Numbered from the stretch's first letter, positions 35,064 through 43,700 are shown. The stretch: 64,000 bases of DNA from Haliscomenobacter sp040401995 (GCA_040401995.1 JBBANM010000019.1:20814-84813); one strand, 5' to 3'. Numbers and translations: made by a program. The notes: generated by a model not told the origin, from the sequence alone.

Positions 35064-37049
35064 ATGAATAGATCAACCCTACTTCCTTTATACCTATTGA
35101 TATGCTGGCTTATCATTATCTTAAATCCAACTAAAGGACATTCACAGCCAGTCCTACCCGATCAACAATACATCGATAGCATTAGTCGGTTATTGCCTAG
35201 GCTGCCCAATGATCGAATTAAAGTGGATCACCTGATCAACTTGGCCAGAATGAATACGCCAGCAAATATGGAATTGGCATTGCACCAATTAAAAGAAGGT
35301 TTAAAAATTTCAGAAAATCTAAATTACACTTCAGGGATAATTAACTGTCTTGCATCCGCTGCATTTTGCCATGCCATTATGGGCGATTGGCCCAAAGCAA
35401 CCATGGAAGTAAATCGGGCATTGCCCTTGTGTAAAAATGAATATCGGCGTTACCAATTGCACATGTACGGCGACATGTTCATCATTACTGCAATGAAAGG
35501 TGAATCACCGGTGATATGGCCCATAAGACAGATCAACCACCCTGATTTTGCAGCTCAATCTGAATTTAAAAAATGGCCAACCTATATGCAATTGGGAAGG
35601 GGTTATGAGGGAATCAATCAATTGGATTCGGCGGCCTTCTATTCCAAATTATTGGAACCCTATGTAAAAAAATATGCCCATCTGTCCCGCGATCTTGCCA
35701 ATAATTGCTATATCCTAGCTGCAGATATTGCTTATAAAAGAAAAGAATATGACCGCGCTTTACTCAACTATCGGAAAGCGGACGATCACCTGGGGAAAGC
35801 CAATGTGTTTGTCGAAACTGGACCGCGTGATTCCGTTTTATTTTATGGTTTAAAAGGCTTAGCGGTAGGTCAAAATGGAAGAGTTCCTAGTCTAGTGCTG
35901 GCTACTTCAACCTTGCTGGCCAATTATTTTTCAAAATCCAACCCTGCGGAAGCTAATCGGTATTTAAAGCTTTATATAGCAACACAAGAAGAACAATACA
36001 ATATCCAACGCATCAAACAGATAGAACAAGTCTCTTTAACCGAGCAAAAAGCCATTTTTGACCTAAAAGAAAAAGAAACATCCTTTCGAAGACGATTGAT
36101 TCTATTGGGTTTACTCAGTGTACTCTTCATTTCTGGTATTATTTCTTTCATCTTGTGGCGAAACAACCGCATCCGGCGTAGTGCCAATGAAGTTTTGCAA
36201 CGTACCCTCAGTGATTTGAAATCCACCCAAGCTCAGCTCATCCAATCCGAAAAGCTCGCCTCCCTAGGCGAGCTCACTGCAGGCATTGCCCACGAAATTC
36301 AAAATCCGCTCAACTTCGTCAATAACTTTGCCGAGGTTAGCGCTGAGTTATTGGATGATATGAAAGCCGATTTACAAGCTGGAAAAACTGTCGATGCGGC
36401 TGAAATTGCCGATGATCTCCAGGTAAATCTCCAAAAAATTAACCACCACGGCCAGCGCGCTTCGGCCATCGTCAAGGGCATGCTCGAGCACTCGCGGACC
36501 AGCACAGGTACGAAGGTTGCCACCGATCTCAACGCCCTAGCGGATGAATACCTGCGCCTCGCCTATCACGGTCTGCGCGCCAAGGACAACAGTTTTAATG
36601 CCACCATGGAAACGCATTTTGCGCCTGATTTGCCCAAAATTGAAGTCATCCCGCAAGACATTGGTCGGGTGTTGCTCAATTTGATCAACAATGCGTTTTA
36701 TGCGGTAAATGAGAAAAACCGACAGCTTCAGGCGCGAAGTACAGACCTTCCAGGTTTTGAAAACCTGGAAGGTCTAGGTTACCAACCTACCGTCATAGTC
36801 CGCACAAAAAAACTGGAAAACGCCATCGAAATCAGCGTCAAAGACAATGGGAATGGTATTCCTGAAGCGATCAAAGACAAAATCTTTCAGCCGTTTTTTA
36901 CAACGAAGCCCACAGGGCAAGGGACAGGTTTGGGGCTGAGTTTGGCTTATGATATTGTTTCGAAAGGTCATGGAGGAGCGCTGAATGTAGACAGTAAAGA
37001 AGGTAGTGGCTCAAAATTCATCATTTTATTACCAATTACCAAAATTTGA
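35064..37049 (+). CDS. Sensor histidine kinase HK12 (TPR type)
   Basis: 661 residues: signal peptide (1-28), TPR-like repeats (about 35-310), one TM segment (about 343-365), HisKA with His410 and an intact ATPase domain. DHp subtype is alpha, a combination of TPR sensor with alpha DHp that HK6 and HK9 do not have. Site A is TSTGTK and site B has the GACC palindrome. One position of the otherwise constant THFDPDLPK stretch is changed (THFAPDLPK). The tail is SKEGSGSKFIILLP. Confidence 0.87.
   Translation: MNRSTLLPLYLLICWLIIILNPTKGHSQPVLPDQQYIDSISRLLPRLPNDRIKVDHLINLARMNTPANMELALHQLKEGLKISENLNYTSGIINCLASAAFCHAIMGDWPKATMEVNRALPLCKNEYRRYQLHMYGDMFIITAMKGESPVIWPIRQINHPDFAAQSEFKKWPTYMQLGRGYEGINQLDSAAFYSKLLEPYVKKYAHLSRDLANNCYILAADIAYKRKEYDRALLNYRKADDHLGKANVFVETGPRDSVLFYGLKGLAVGQNGRVPSLVLATSTLLANYFSKSNPAEANRYLKLYIATQEEQYNIQRIKQIEQVSLTEQKAIFDLKEKETSFRRRLILLGLLSVLFISGIISFILWRNNRIRRSANEVLQRTLSDLKSTQAQLIQSEKLASLGELTAGIAHEIQNPLNFVNNFAEVSAELLDDMKADLQAGKTVDAAEIADDLQVNLQKINHHGQRASAIVKGMLEHSRTSTGTKVATDLNALADEYLRLAYHGLRAKDNSFNATMETHFAPDLPKIEVIPQDIGRVLLNLINNAFYAVNEKNRQLQARSTDLPGFENLEGLGYQPTVIVRTKKLENAIEISVKDNGNGIPEAIKDKIFQPFFTTKPTGQGTGLGLSLAYDIVSKGHGGALNVDSKEGSGSKFIILLPITKI
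36743..36775 (+). repeat. In-frame GACC-type palindrome, site B of HK12
   Basis: Same 33-bp inverted repeat and frame as in HK1. One nearby codon differs (QAR instead of QAQ). Confidence 0.9.
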
Positions 37050-37095
37050 ATCGAATAAGCAAGTGCAAAATGTTGATCTTTTTAGGCAAAAAATG

Positions 37096-37103
37096 TAATT
37101 TTG
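37096..37103 (+). promoter_or_regulatory. Putative -7 element of the HipB-like regulator
   Basis: TAATTTTG fits TAnnTTTG and lies 20 bp before the ATG at 37124. This supports the shorter start over the open frame that begins at 37046. Confidence 0.55.
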
Positions 37104-37123
37104 CTAATAATAAACAACATTTT

Positions 37124-37417
37124 ATGAAAAGCAAAAAGCAAATCCTGTTCCCGAAGCATCAAAAAATCTTCGACCTTGTTGGTGAAAACATCAAACTAGC
37201 CCGAAAAAGACGCAAACTCACCACCATTCAAGTGGCAGAACGAGCCGATATCAACCGGGCTACACTATATCAAATAGAAAAAGGAAACCCTGGAGTGTCC
37301 ATGGGCGCTTATTTTAATGTGCTACGGGTGCTGGGGCTCCAAGATGACTTTTTAAAGCTAGCTGCAGACGATGAACTAGGAAGGAAACTTCAGGATTTGG
37401 AACTCTTAGGCAAATAA
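37124..37417 (+). CDS. XRE-family HTH regulator (HipB-like)
   Basis: 97 residues. An HTH_XRE domain occupies about 17-75 (GENIKLARKRRKLTTIQVAERADINRATLYQIEKG). The tail FLKLAADDELGRKLQDLEL resembles Bacteroidota HipB-like proteins that normally precede a HipA-type kinase toxin. No HipA follows; the next gene is a DJ-1/PfpI protein. It could be an orphan antitoxin or a local regulator of the kinase genes. The start was chosen from the -7 element at 37096. The last 34-bp region around its stop is repeated after HK13. Confidence 0.8.
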   Translation: MKSKKQILFPKHQKIFDLVGENIKLARKRRKLTTIQVAERADINRATLYQIEKGNPGVSMGAYFNVLRVLGLQDDFLKLAADDELGRKLQDLELLGK

Positions 37418-37443
37418 CATTTGAAACCAGTAAAGAGAATATT
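37410..37443 (+). repeat. 34-bp direct repeat, copy 1
   Basis: Matches 40047-40080 with two differences (shared core AAACCA, TAAAGAGAATATT). It spans the stop codon of the HTH gene here and that of HK13 there, in different frames, so the likeness is at DNA level. Confidence 0.75.
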
Positions 37444-37487
37444 ATTTTGGTGGTGCTTATTCAACATCAAGTCCAAATAAACAAACG

Positions 37488-38048
37488 ATGTCAACCAAAG
37501 GAAAAATCCTCCTCATTACCGGCGATGCTGGCGAAAGTTATGAATGCTTGTATGCCAAACACCGCTTTGAAGAAGCTGGCTATCAACCCATCATTGCCGC
37601 GCCTAGCAAAAAACGCATGAACTTGGTCATCCATGATTTTGAACCCGGCTGGGATACCTACATCGAAAAACCTGGCTACCTGGTAGAATCGGATATTTCC
37701 TTTGCCGAGGTCAATCCCCAGGAGTATCAGGCCGTACTGCTCTTGGGTGGTCGCGCGCCCGAGTTTTTGCGCCACGATTCCAAAGTGATTGACATTGTAA
37801 AGGAATTCGACCGCAGTGAGAAATTTATTTTTTCTATCTGTCACGGCATCCAAATTTTGACCGCCGCCGGCTTGGTCAAAGGAAAAACCCTGACTTGCTA
37901 CGAGAATGTGCGCTTTGAAGTGGAATCCTGTGGCGGTACCTTTGTAGGCAAATCGGAAGCCGTTCAAGATGGTCGCTATGTCACCGGACAAACCTGGCAG
38001 TCACACCCCGATTTTTATCGACTGGTTTTTGCTTGTTTGGAAGGGTAA
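37488..38048 (+). CDS. DJ-1/PfpI family protein
   Basis: 186 residues in a single DJ-1/PfpI domain. The nucleophile-elbow Cys118-His119 lies in FSICHGIQIL, and an acidic residue near the N-terminus (Glu15 or Glu19) is positioned to pair with it. The family includes glyoxalase III/deglycase-like, protease-like and glutamine-amidotransferase-like enzymes, and the exact reaction cannot be told here. No signal peptide, so cytoplasmic. It lies 70 bp after the HipB-like gene and 42 bp before HK13, possibly in one transcript. Confidence 0.85.
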   Translation: MSTKGKILLITGDAGESYECLYAKHRFEEAGYQPIIAAPSKKRMNLVIHDFEPGWDTYIEKPGYLVESDISFAEVNPQEYQAVLLLGGRAPEFLRHDSKVIDIVKEFDRSEKFIFSICHGIQILTAAGLVKGKTLTCYENVRFEVESCGGTFVGKSEAVQDGRYVTGQTWQSHPDFYRLVFACLEG

Positions 38049-38090
38049 GTAGATAATCAGCCCTTTATTGCTTTTCAAAACTATCGGCTT

Positions 38091-40061
38091 ATGCAAAAAT
38101 TCATATGGGCATTTTTGGCATTAGGAATTGCATTAAATGGATTTTGCCAGAACCTAAAAATCGTCGATAGCTTAAAACAAGAACTGCGTATGGCAAAAAA
38201 GGATGCCAGTCAAGCATCCATAGCCAATCAGATCGCAATGGTTTACCGCCTCCAAAAACCTGATTCTGGAATTTATTATGCCCAATTGGGTTTAAAGTTG
38301 GCCAGAAAATACCATTCGCCAGAAGATGAAGCACAATCCTTTTATGCCCTGGGATTTACCTATACGCTGATCGGCAATTACCCGCAGGCAATACAAATGC
38401 TATTGAAGACAAGAAGTATTGCTGAAAAACAAGGATTAACCAGTCTTTTACAAAGCATTTACACCAATTTAGGTAGTGTAAATTTGGGATTAAGAAACTA
38501 CCCAAGAGCGCTGTTACACTTAAAAAAAGCCTATGCAATGAACCCTCTTGAGGTTGGCCCGAGTGCCGTAATGACAAGGGGTTACACCGAGATTCATCAG
38601 TTGGATTCAGCCAATCACTACGCCCAAATTGCTTTTAAAAATTTGGCCAACGGCCCCGAAGATCTGATCGCCTACTATCGGATACTACGCGTTTTTGGTA
38701 GGTTGCTGAGCACTGAAGGGAAGTTTATTCCAGCCATCGACAGTTTGAAAAAAAGCTATCATCTGTCGCTTCGCAACGATGATCTCTCGCTATCTGGGCG
38801 CGCTATGCTGGATCTTGCCAATGTGTTTTTTTTACAACATCGACCAGACTCCGCACAATACTATGCTAAACAATCTCTTATGCTGGCACAAAAGGGAGGT
38901 TATTATCAGGATGTCATTGATGCTGGGCAGTTTTTGTCTACTTTATATGAACCCCTGGAACCCCAAAAAGCGCTTTTTTACAATCAAATCGCTTCCACGG
39001 CCAAGGATAACCTGTTGAATTTAAACAACAAAACTTCCATTAAAAACCTGTTCAGTTTTGATGAACAAGAACGTCGATATGAGATAACTCAGGCGACTAC
39101 CGCCTTCCAAAATCAGGTTAAAATATATGCTCTTGTCATTGGTTTAGCGGTAATGCTGTTGATTGGTTTGATCCTTTTGAGAACATACCGCAAAGAAAAC
39201 AACGCGAAAATGTTGCTCCAAGCCAAAAATAAAACCATTGAAGCCAATCTTTTAACCCTTCAATCCACCCAAACTCAACTCATCCAATCCGAAAAACTCG
39301 CTTCGCTGGGCGAATTGACCGCGGGTATAGCCCATGAAATTCAAAACCCGCTGAACTTTGTCAATAATTTTTCAGAACTAAGTGTGGAACTGGCCGAAGA
39401 ATTGAAAGAGGAAATCAAAAAACCGGACTTAGATAAAAGCTTAATCGAAGAATTGGCTACTGACTTGGCTGCCAATCAGAAAAAAATCAACCACCATGGC
39501 CAGCGTGCCTCCGCTATAGTGAAAAGCATGCTCGAGCACTCTCGCGCTAGTAAAGGTGAAAAAGAACTTACCGACCTTAATGCTCTTGCCGATGAATACC
39601 TGCGCCTTGTCTATCATGGCCTGTGCGCCAAAGACAGCACTTTCAATGCTACTATGGATACACATTTCGACCCCGATTTACCCAAAATTGAGGTCATACC
39701 CCAAGATATTAGCCGAGTGCTGCTCAATTTGATCAACAATGCCTTTTATGCAGTAAATGAGAAGGCAAAACTTGGTATTGAAGGCTACCAACCCACAGTT
39801 AAAATAAGTACGAAAAAACGCGAAAAAGGGATCGAGATCAGCATACAAGACAATGGTAGCGGAATACCAGAGGCCATTAAAGACAAAATCTTTCAACCTT
39901 TTTTTACCACTAAACCGACTGGGCAGGGGACGGGTTTGGGGCTGAGTTTGGCATATGACATTGTAACCAAGGGGCATGGCGGTACTCTTGATTTGATTTC
40001 AATACCAGAAACCGGCGCCACATTCACCATTTTTTTGCCCGGTACAGCAAATAACACTTGA
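38091..40061 (+). CDS. Sensor histidine kinase HK13 (TPR type, empty sites A and B)
   Basis: 656 residues: signal peptide (1-19), TPR-like repeats (about 25-310), one TM segment (about 344-365), coiled coil, HisKA with His415 and an ATPase domain with NNAFYAV, DNGSGIP and GTGLGLSL. It is the most divergent catalytic half of the set: DHp loop AEELKEEIKKPDLDK, site A ASKGEKELTD, and site B NEKAKLGIEGYQPTV, both without palindromes. It probably keeps the ancestral form. It closes the kinase array and is followed by a 34-bp repeat and a MITE remnant. Confidence 0.87.
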   Translation: MQKFIWAFLALGIALNGFCQNLKIVDSLKQELRMAKKDASQASIANQIAMVYRLQKPDSGIYYAQLGLKLARKYHSPEDEAQSFYALGFTYTLIGNYPQAIQMLLKTRSIAEKQGLTSLLQSIYTNLGSVNLGLRNYPRALLHLKKAYAMNPLEVGPSAVMTRGYTEIHQLDSANHYAQIAFKNLANGPEDLIAYYRILRVFGRLLSTEGKFIPAIDSLKKSYHLSLRNDDLSLSGRAMLDLANVFFLQHRPDSAQYYAKQSLMLAQKGGYYQDVIDAGQFLSTLYEPLEPQKALFYNQIASTAKDNLLNLNNKTSIKNLFSFDEQERRYEITQATTAFQNQVKIYALVIGLAVMLLIGLILLRTYRKENNAKMLLQAKNKTIEANLLTLQSTQTQLIQSEKLASLGELTAGIAHEIQNPLNFVNNFSELSVELAEELKEEIKKPDLDKSLIEELATDLAANQKKINHHGQRASAIVKSMLEHSRASKGEKELTDLNALADEYLRLVYHGLCAKDSTFNATMDTHFDPDLPKIEVIPQDISRVLLNLINNAFYAVNEKAKLGIEGYQPTVKISTKKREKGIEISIQDNGSGIPEAIKDKIFQPFFTTKPTGQGTGLGLSLAYDIVTKGHGGTLDLISIPETGATFTIFLPGTANNT

Positions 40062-40080
40062 AACCAATAAAGAGAATATT
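40047..40080 (+). repeat. 34-bp direct repeat, copy 2
   Basis: Partner of 37410-37443. It runs through the HK13 stop and directly abuts a truncated MITE end. Confidence 0.75.
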
Positions 40081-40149
40081 CGTTTCGCAACATACTTGGG
40101 GTGAATTTTGGCCATTTGAAGCGCAAATAAAAAATCCAAACACAAGCTT
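40081..40149. mobile_element. Truncated MITE-like element, copy 5 (right half)
   Basis: Contains CTTGGGGTGAATTTTGGCC and AAAAAATCCAAACACAAGC, matching the right half of the copy at 62153-62314. The left half is missing. The rest of the gap up to 40244 shows no feature I can name. Confidence 0.6.
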
Positions 40150-40244
40150 AAGCCTTGCTCATTCACCCTTCCTCAAAAAAATCTCCCCATTCTCCGCCAA
40201 TTTCTTAAATTACTACGATTAATAAAACCTATAACCTATACATC

Positions 40245-41402
40245 ATGAGAGCAATACTGTCCTTTTGCCTTTGTGGTTGGTGTGTTTTTGCCATGGCACA
40301 AAAACACGACGGCATTTCTAACAACCTAGGCAACCTCTTCAAACTATCGGACGCCAAGACGCGCTCCATTTCACCGGAAAATTTTAACGGCGAAAAAGGG
40401 AAAGGCGGCATGGCCACCGAAGGCACCGGCGCGGGTCCTGCGCGTGGATTGGGTCAAGGCTGGAAGATCAGTCCCAGTGTGAAGATCCCTTCCAAAACCA
40501 CCTTTACCATGGCCGAAATTAATGGTTCAGGTGCAATTCAGCACATTTGGATGACCCCAGCGGGCATCCGCTGGCGCTATGCCATCATCCGCATTTACTG
40601 GGATGATGAAAAAGAACCCTCCGTGGAAGCGCCAATGGGCGATTTCTTCTGCATGGGTTGGAACCAGTACGCGCCGGTCAACTCGCTGGCAGTATGCGTA
40701 AATCCCGGCAGCGCCTTCAATTGCTACTGGGTGATGCCATTTCGCAAAAAAGCGAAAATCACCATCGAAAACCTGGCCGACGAGGAATTTCGTTTGTATT
40801 ACCAAGTCGATTATGTGGAAACCACGGTACCCGATGATGCAGCTTATTTTCATGCCCAATTCCGCCGCGTGAATCCCCTACCCTACAAAGATGTGTATAC
40901 CCTAGTTGATGGCATCAAAGGCAAAGGCCATTACGTGGGCACTTACATTGCTTACGGCGTGCATAACAACGGTTGGTGGGGCGAAGGTGAAATCAAGTTC
41001 TTCATCGATGGCGATAAAGACTTCCCCACCATCAATGGCACGGGCACGGAGGATTATTTCTGCGGTTCATACGATTTTGATGCGCGCAAAAAAAATCCGG
41101 ATGGGTCGGAATCAACCGAATATCAAGAATTCAACACGGCCTATGTGGGTTTACCGCAGGTAATTCGCGGCGATGGGCATTATCAGGTGATGCAGCGGTT
41201 TGGGATGTACCGCTGGCATATTCCTGATCCAATCCGTTTTGAAAAAGACCTAAAAGTGACGATCCAGGCTTTGGGTTGGCGGCACGATGGGCGGTATTTG
41301 CCACTCCAGGATGATATTGCGTCGGTGGTATTTTGGTATCAGACGGAGCCGCATGGTACGTTCCCTAAATTGCCGGAACGCGATAAATTGGAAGTGGATT
41401 AA
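40245..41402 (+). CDS. DUF2961 (GH172-like) secreted protein
   Basis: 385 residues with a signal peptide (1-18, ending AMAQ) and one DUF2961 domain. The hallmark GTGTEDYF stretch (Glu269-Asp270) and WGEGEIKFFIDGD are present. DUF2961 corresponds to glycoside hydrolase family 172, whose studied members act on fructose- or arabinose-containing glycans with a glutamate pair. The substrate here is unknown. The protein is probably periplasmic. It stands alone, with no SusCD or other CAZyme nearby. Confidence 0.85.
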   Translation: MRAILSFCLCGWCVFAMAQKHDGISNNLGNLFKLSDAKTRSISPENFNGEKGKGGMATEGTGAGPARGLGQGWKISPSVKIPSKTTFTMAEINGSGAIQHIWMTPAGIRWRYAIIRIYWDDEKEPSVEAPMGDFFCMGWNQYAPVNSLAVCVNPGSAFNCYWVMPFRKKAKITIENLADEEFRLYYQVDYVETTVPDDAAYFHAQFRRVNPLPYKDVYTLVDGIKGKGHYVGTYIAYGVHNNGWWGEGEIKFFIDGDKDFPTINGTGTEDYFCGSYDFDARKKNPDGSESTEYQEFNTAYVGLPQVIRGDGHYQVMQRFGMYRWHIPDPIRFEKDLKVTIQALGWRHDGRYLPLQDDIASVVFWYQTEPHGTFPKLPERDKLEVD

Positions 41403-41673
41403 GCGTGAAGCATAAACTTAATATGGTCGTCATTTACCAATTGATCAAAAAAATCAGCTTTTACCTAGGAAAATTGCATCCCAACCCGAAAAGAAACAAC
41501 AAAAAAGATAAATTTAGTCGTAATGTTGTTTTTTTCCTATATTGGCCGGTGGTAACTTTTTGATATCAATTGCGATTAGGGTTGTTTCTATCCTTCTCTC
41601 AAGATAGAAAGTCGATATTTTGGTAAGTTTATTTTAACCAAGACTCGATGAGCGGATATAGTTACCAGGAAAA

Positions 41674-41835
41674 AGAGTTTGTTTGGTTTTCGGTTTCGCA
41701 GGCGAAAATGAGTTAAAATTAGCCCCAGTGAGGCACGAAAAGCGGAGTGTAGCAACGCTACATGAGCATTTTCGGAACGAAACTGAGGCTAATTTTAGCC
41801 ATTTGCAGCGCGAAATAGAAAGCCAAACACACTCT
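41674..41835. mobile_element. MITE-like element, copy 2
   Basis: 162 bp with termini AGAGTTTGTTTGG and its near complement CCAAACACACTCT. The interior contains GGCGAAAATGAGTTAAAATT, a GTAGCAACGCTAC hairpin and a TTTTAGCCATTTGCAGCGCG block shared with the other copies. There is no coding capacity. Confidence 0.75.
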
Positions 41836-41889
41836 AAAGCGTAAATTTTTTTTCATTTGGCCTTCTAAAAAAAGCCTATAGAGATTATC

Positions 41890-42022
41890 AGAGGGGTTGT
41901 GTAAAAAGTCAATTTTCTGCCAAATTTTTATTTTTATTAAAGTTTAACTCGTTATTTGAAGTGTTTTACGGATATATTTAATTTAATTTGGCACTATTTT
42001 GACTTTTTTTCGCAACCCCTCT
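41890..42022. mobile_element. Second MITE type with AGAGGGGTTG termini
   Basis: 133 bp starting AGAGGGGTTGTGTAAAAAGT and ending in the inverted counterpart (ACTTTTTTTCGCAACCCCTCT without its first base). The inverted match extends inward through GTCAA. The AT-rich interior has no gene. It ends 2 bp before the permease -7 element. Confidence 0.65.
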
Positions 42023-42023
42023 A

Positions 42024-42031
42024 TATTTTTG
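42024..42031 (+). promoter_or_regulatory. Putative -7 element of the permease gene
   Basis: TATTTTTG lies 23 bp before the ATG and directly next to the end of the MITE-like element, so any -33 element would be inside that element. Confidence 0.5.
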
Positions 42032-42053
42032 ATCAACCTAATAATTAACCAGT

Positions 42054-43514
42054 ATGAGTAAACTTTTTGCAAAAAAACCACTGGCTCAACTCATGAATGA
42101 AGCCTCCGCCGATGGTCAGGAGACCCTCAAACGGACGTTGACCGCTTGGAGTTTGATAGCGTTGGGCATTGGCGCTATTATCGGCGCTGGATTGTTTGTA
42201 CGTACCGCCGCCGCCGCCGGGGGACATGCCGGCTCTGGTGTGACGCTTTCATTTATTTTGGCAGCCCTGGGTTGCGCGTTTGCAGGACTATGTTATGCAG
42301 AATTTGCCTCTATGATTCCCATTGCCGGTAGTGCCTATACCTATGCTTATGCTACTTTGGGTGAATTGCTGGCTTGGATTATTGGCTGGGCGCTAGTTTT
42401 AGAATATGCGCTGGGGGCTGCTACGGTATCTATTGCTTGGAGTGAATATTTGAATAAGCTCTTGGGGGGGGCTATTCCCTATGAATGGTGCCATTCCCCG
42501 TTTGAGTCACTCAACGGGGTATCAGGTTTTATCAATTTGCCTGCTTTGTTAATTCTGGCACTCTTAACAGCCTTACTTATCAAAGGAACTCAAGAATCGG
42601 CGTCAGTGAATGCCGTTATTGTATTCGTTAAGGTCATCATCGTCTTAGTATTCATCGTTATTGGTTGGGGTTTTATCAATCCTGCCAATCACACGCCATA
42701 TTTGATTCCAGAAGGTACTCCGGGTCATGAAAGTTTCTTTGACTGGGGTTGGGGTGGAGTATTGCGTGGCGCAGGGATTGTATTCTTTGCCTTTATTGGC
42801 TTTGATGCAGTGTCTACCGCAGCACAAGAAGCTAAAAATCCAAGTCGAGACATGCCCATCGGCATTCTGGGTTCATTGGTGGTTTGTACTATATTGTACA
42901 TATTGTTTTCACATGTATTGACCGGTGTTGCTCCTTACGCGGATTTTATAGATCCAACTAAAGGCAAAGAAGCATCCGTTGCTTATGCTATTTCTCAATA
43001 CATGAGTGGATACAGTTGGCTAGCAACTGCCATTACTATTGCCATCTTAGCAGGGTTCTCCTCGGTGATTTTAGTGATGCTGTTAGGGCAATCTAGGGTA
43101 TTCTTTTCTATGTCGAATGATGGTCTTTTGCCAAAGATATTTGCCGATTTGCACCCGAAATTCCGTACTCCTTACAAGTCCAATTTGATTCTTTTTATTT
43201 TTGTTGGTTTGTTCGGAGGTTTTATACCTGGTAGTGTGGCTGGAGATTTAACCAGTATAGGCACCCTATTTGCCTTTGTCATTGTGTGCGTTGGAATAAT
43301 AGTGATGAGAAGAACCAATCCAGATGTGAAACGTCCTTTTAGAACACCTTTGGTTCCATTGGTCCCTATCCTCGGTATTCTTGTATGTGGGTTGATGATC
43401 GTTTCTTTGGATATCAACACGCAATTGATTGCCTTAGGTTGGATGTTGATTGGCTTGGTAATCTATTTTGGATACAGTAGATTCCATAGCAAAATTTCAG
43501 CTCCCAGCAAATGA
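42054..43514 (+). CDS. APC-superfamily amino acid permease
   Basis: 486 residues and about 12-14 TM helices. The first helix has the substrate-binding signature GIGAIIGAGLFV (about 37-48), followed by the amphipathic stretch and CYAEFASMIPIAGSAYTYAY typical of APC transporters, closest to the cationic amino acid transporter (CAT/YhdG-like) group. It probably imports amino acids by proton symport at the inner membrane. It is monocistronic: a MITE and promoter lie upstream, and another MITE plus a strong terminator downstream. Confidence 0.88.
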   Translation: MSKLFAKKPLAQLMNEASADGQETLKRTLTAWSLIALGIGAIIGAGLFVRTAAAAGGHAGSGVTLSFILAALGCAFAGLCYAEFASMIPIAGSAYTYAYATLGELLAWIIGWALVLEYALGAATVSIAWSEYLNKLLGGAIPYEWCHSPFESLNGVSGFINLPALLILALLTALLIKGTQESASVNAVIVFVKVIIVLVFIVIGWGFINPANHTPYLIPEGTPGHESFFDWGWGGVLRGAGIVFFAFIGFDAVSTAAQEAKNPSRDMPIGILGSLVVCTILYILFSHVLTGVAPYADFIDPTKGKEASVAYAISQYMSGYSWLATAITIAILAGFSSVILVMLLGQSRVFFSMSNDGLLPKIFADLHPKFRTPYKSNLILFIFVGLFGGFIPGSVAGDLTSIGTLFAFVIVCVGIIVMRRTNPDVKRPFRTPLVPLVPILGILVCGLMIVSLDINTQLIALGWMLIGLVIYFGYSRFHSKISAPSK

Positions 43515-43522
43515 TGCAATTT

Positions 43523-43645
43523 AGAGTCTGTTTGGATTTTTAGTTCACAAGCACGAGCAAAGGGCGAAAAACTGAGTATTTTATCAACGAAGTTGGTACG
43601 AATTTTGGCCATTAGCTGCGTAAAGAAAAAACATAAACACACTCT
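43523..43645. mobile_element. MITE-like element, copy 3 (shortened)
   Basis: 123 bp with termini AGAGTCTGTTTGGATTTTT and AAACACACTCT and an interior ACGAATTTTGGCCATTAG block. The central part present in copies 2 and 4 is deleted. Confidence 0.65.
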
Positions 43646-43654
43646 AGACAAAAA

Positions 43655-43696
43655 AGCCTGTGGAGCGCATTAACTTGCTCCACAGGCTTTTTTTTA
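43655..43696. terminator. Bidirectional intrinsic terminator
   Basis: A 12-bp perfect stem AGCCTGTGGAGC / GCTCCACAGGCT has a 10-nt loop, an A-run before it and a T-run after it. It lies between convergent genes (permease on +, DUF2911 on -). Confidence 0.85.
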
Positions 43697-43700
43697 TTTT

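Larger units (their letters stand above)
41403..42053. other. 650-bp intergenic region with two MITE-like elements
   Basis: Holds the elements at 41674-41835 and 41890-42022 and the permease promoter. The first 270 bases show no gene or repeat that I recognise. Confidence 0.6.

Noticed and set aside
37046..37123. Earlier start for the HipB-like gene
   Set aside because: It overlaps the HK12 stop and lies upstream of a good -7 element at 37096. The added residues do not fit the family.
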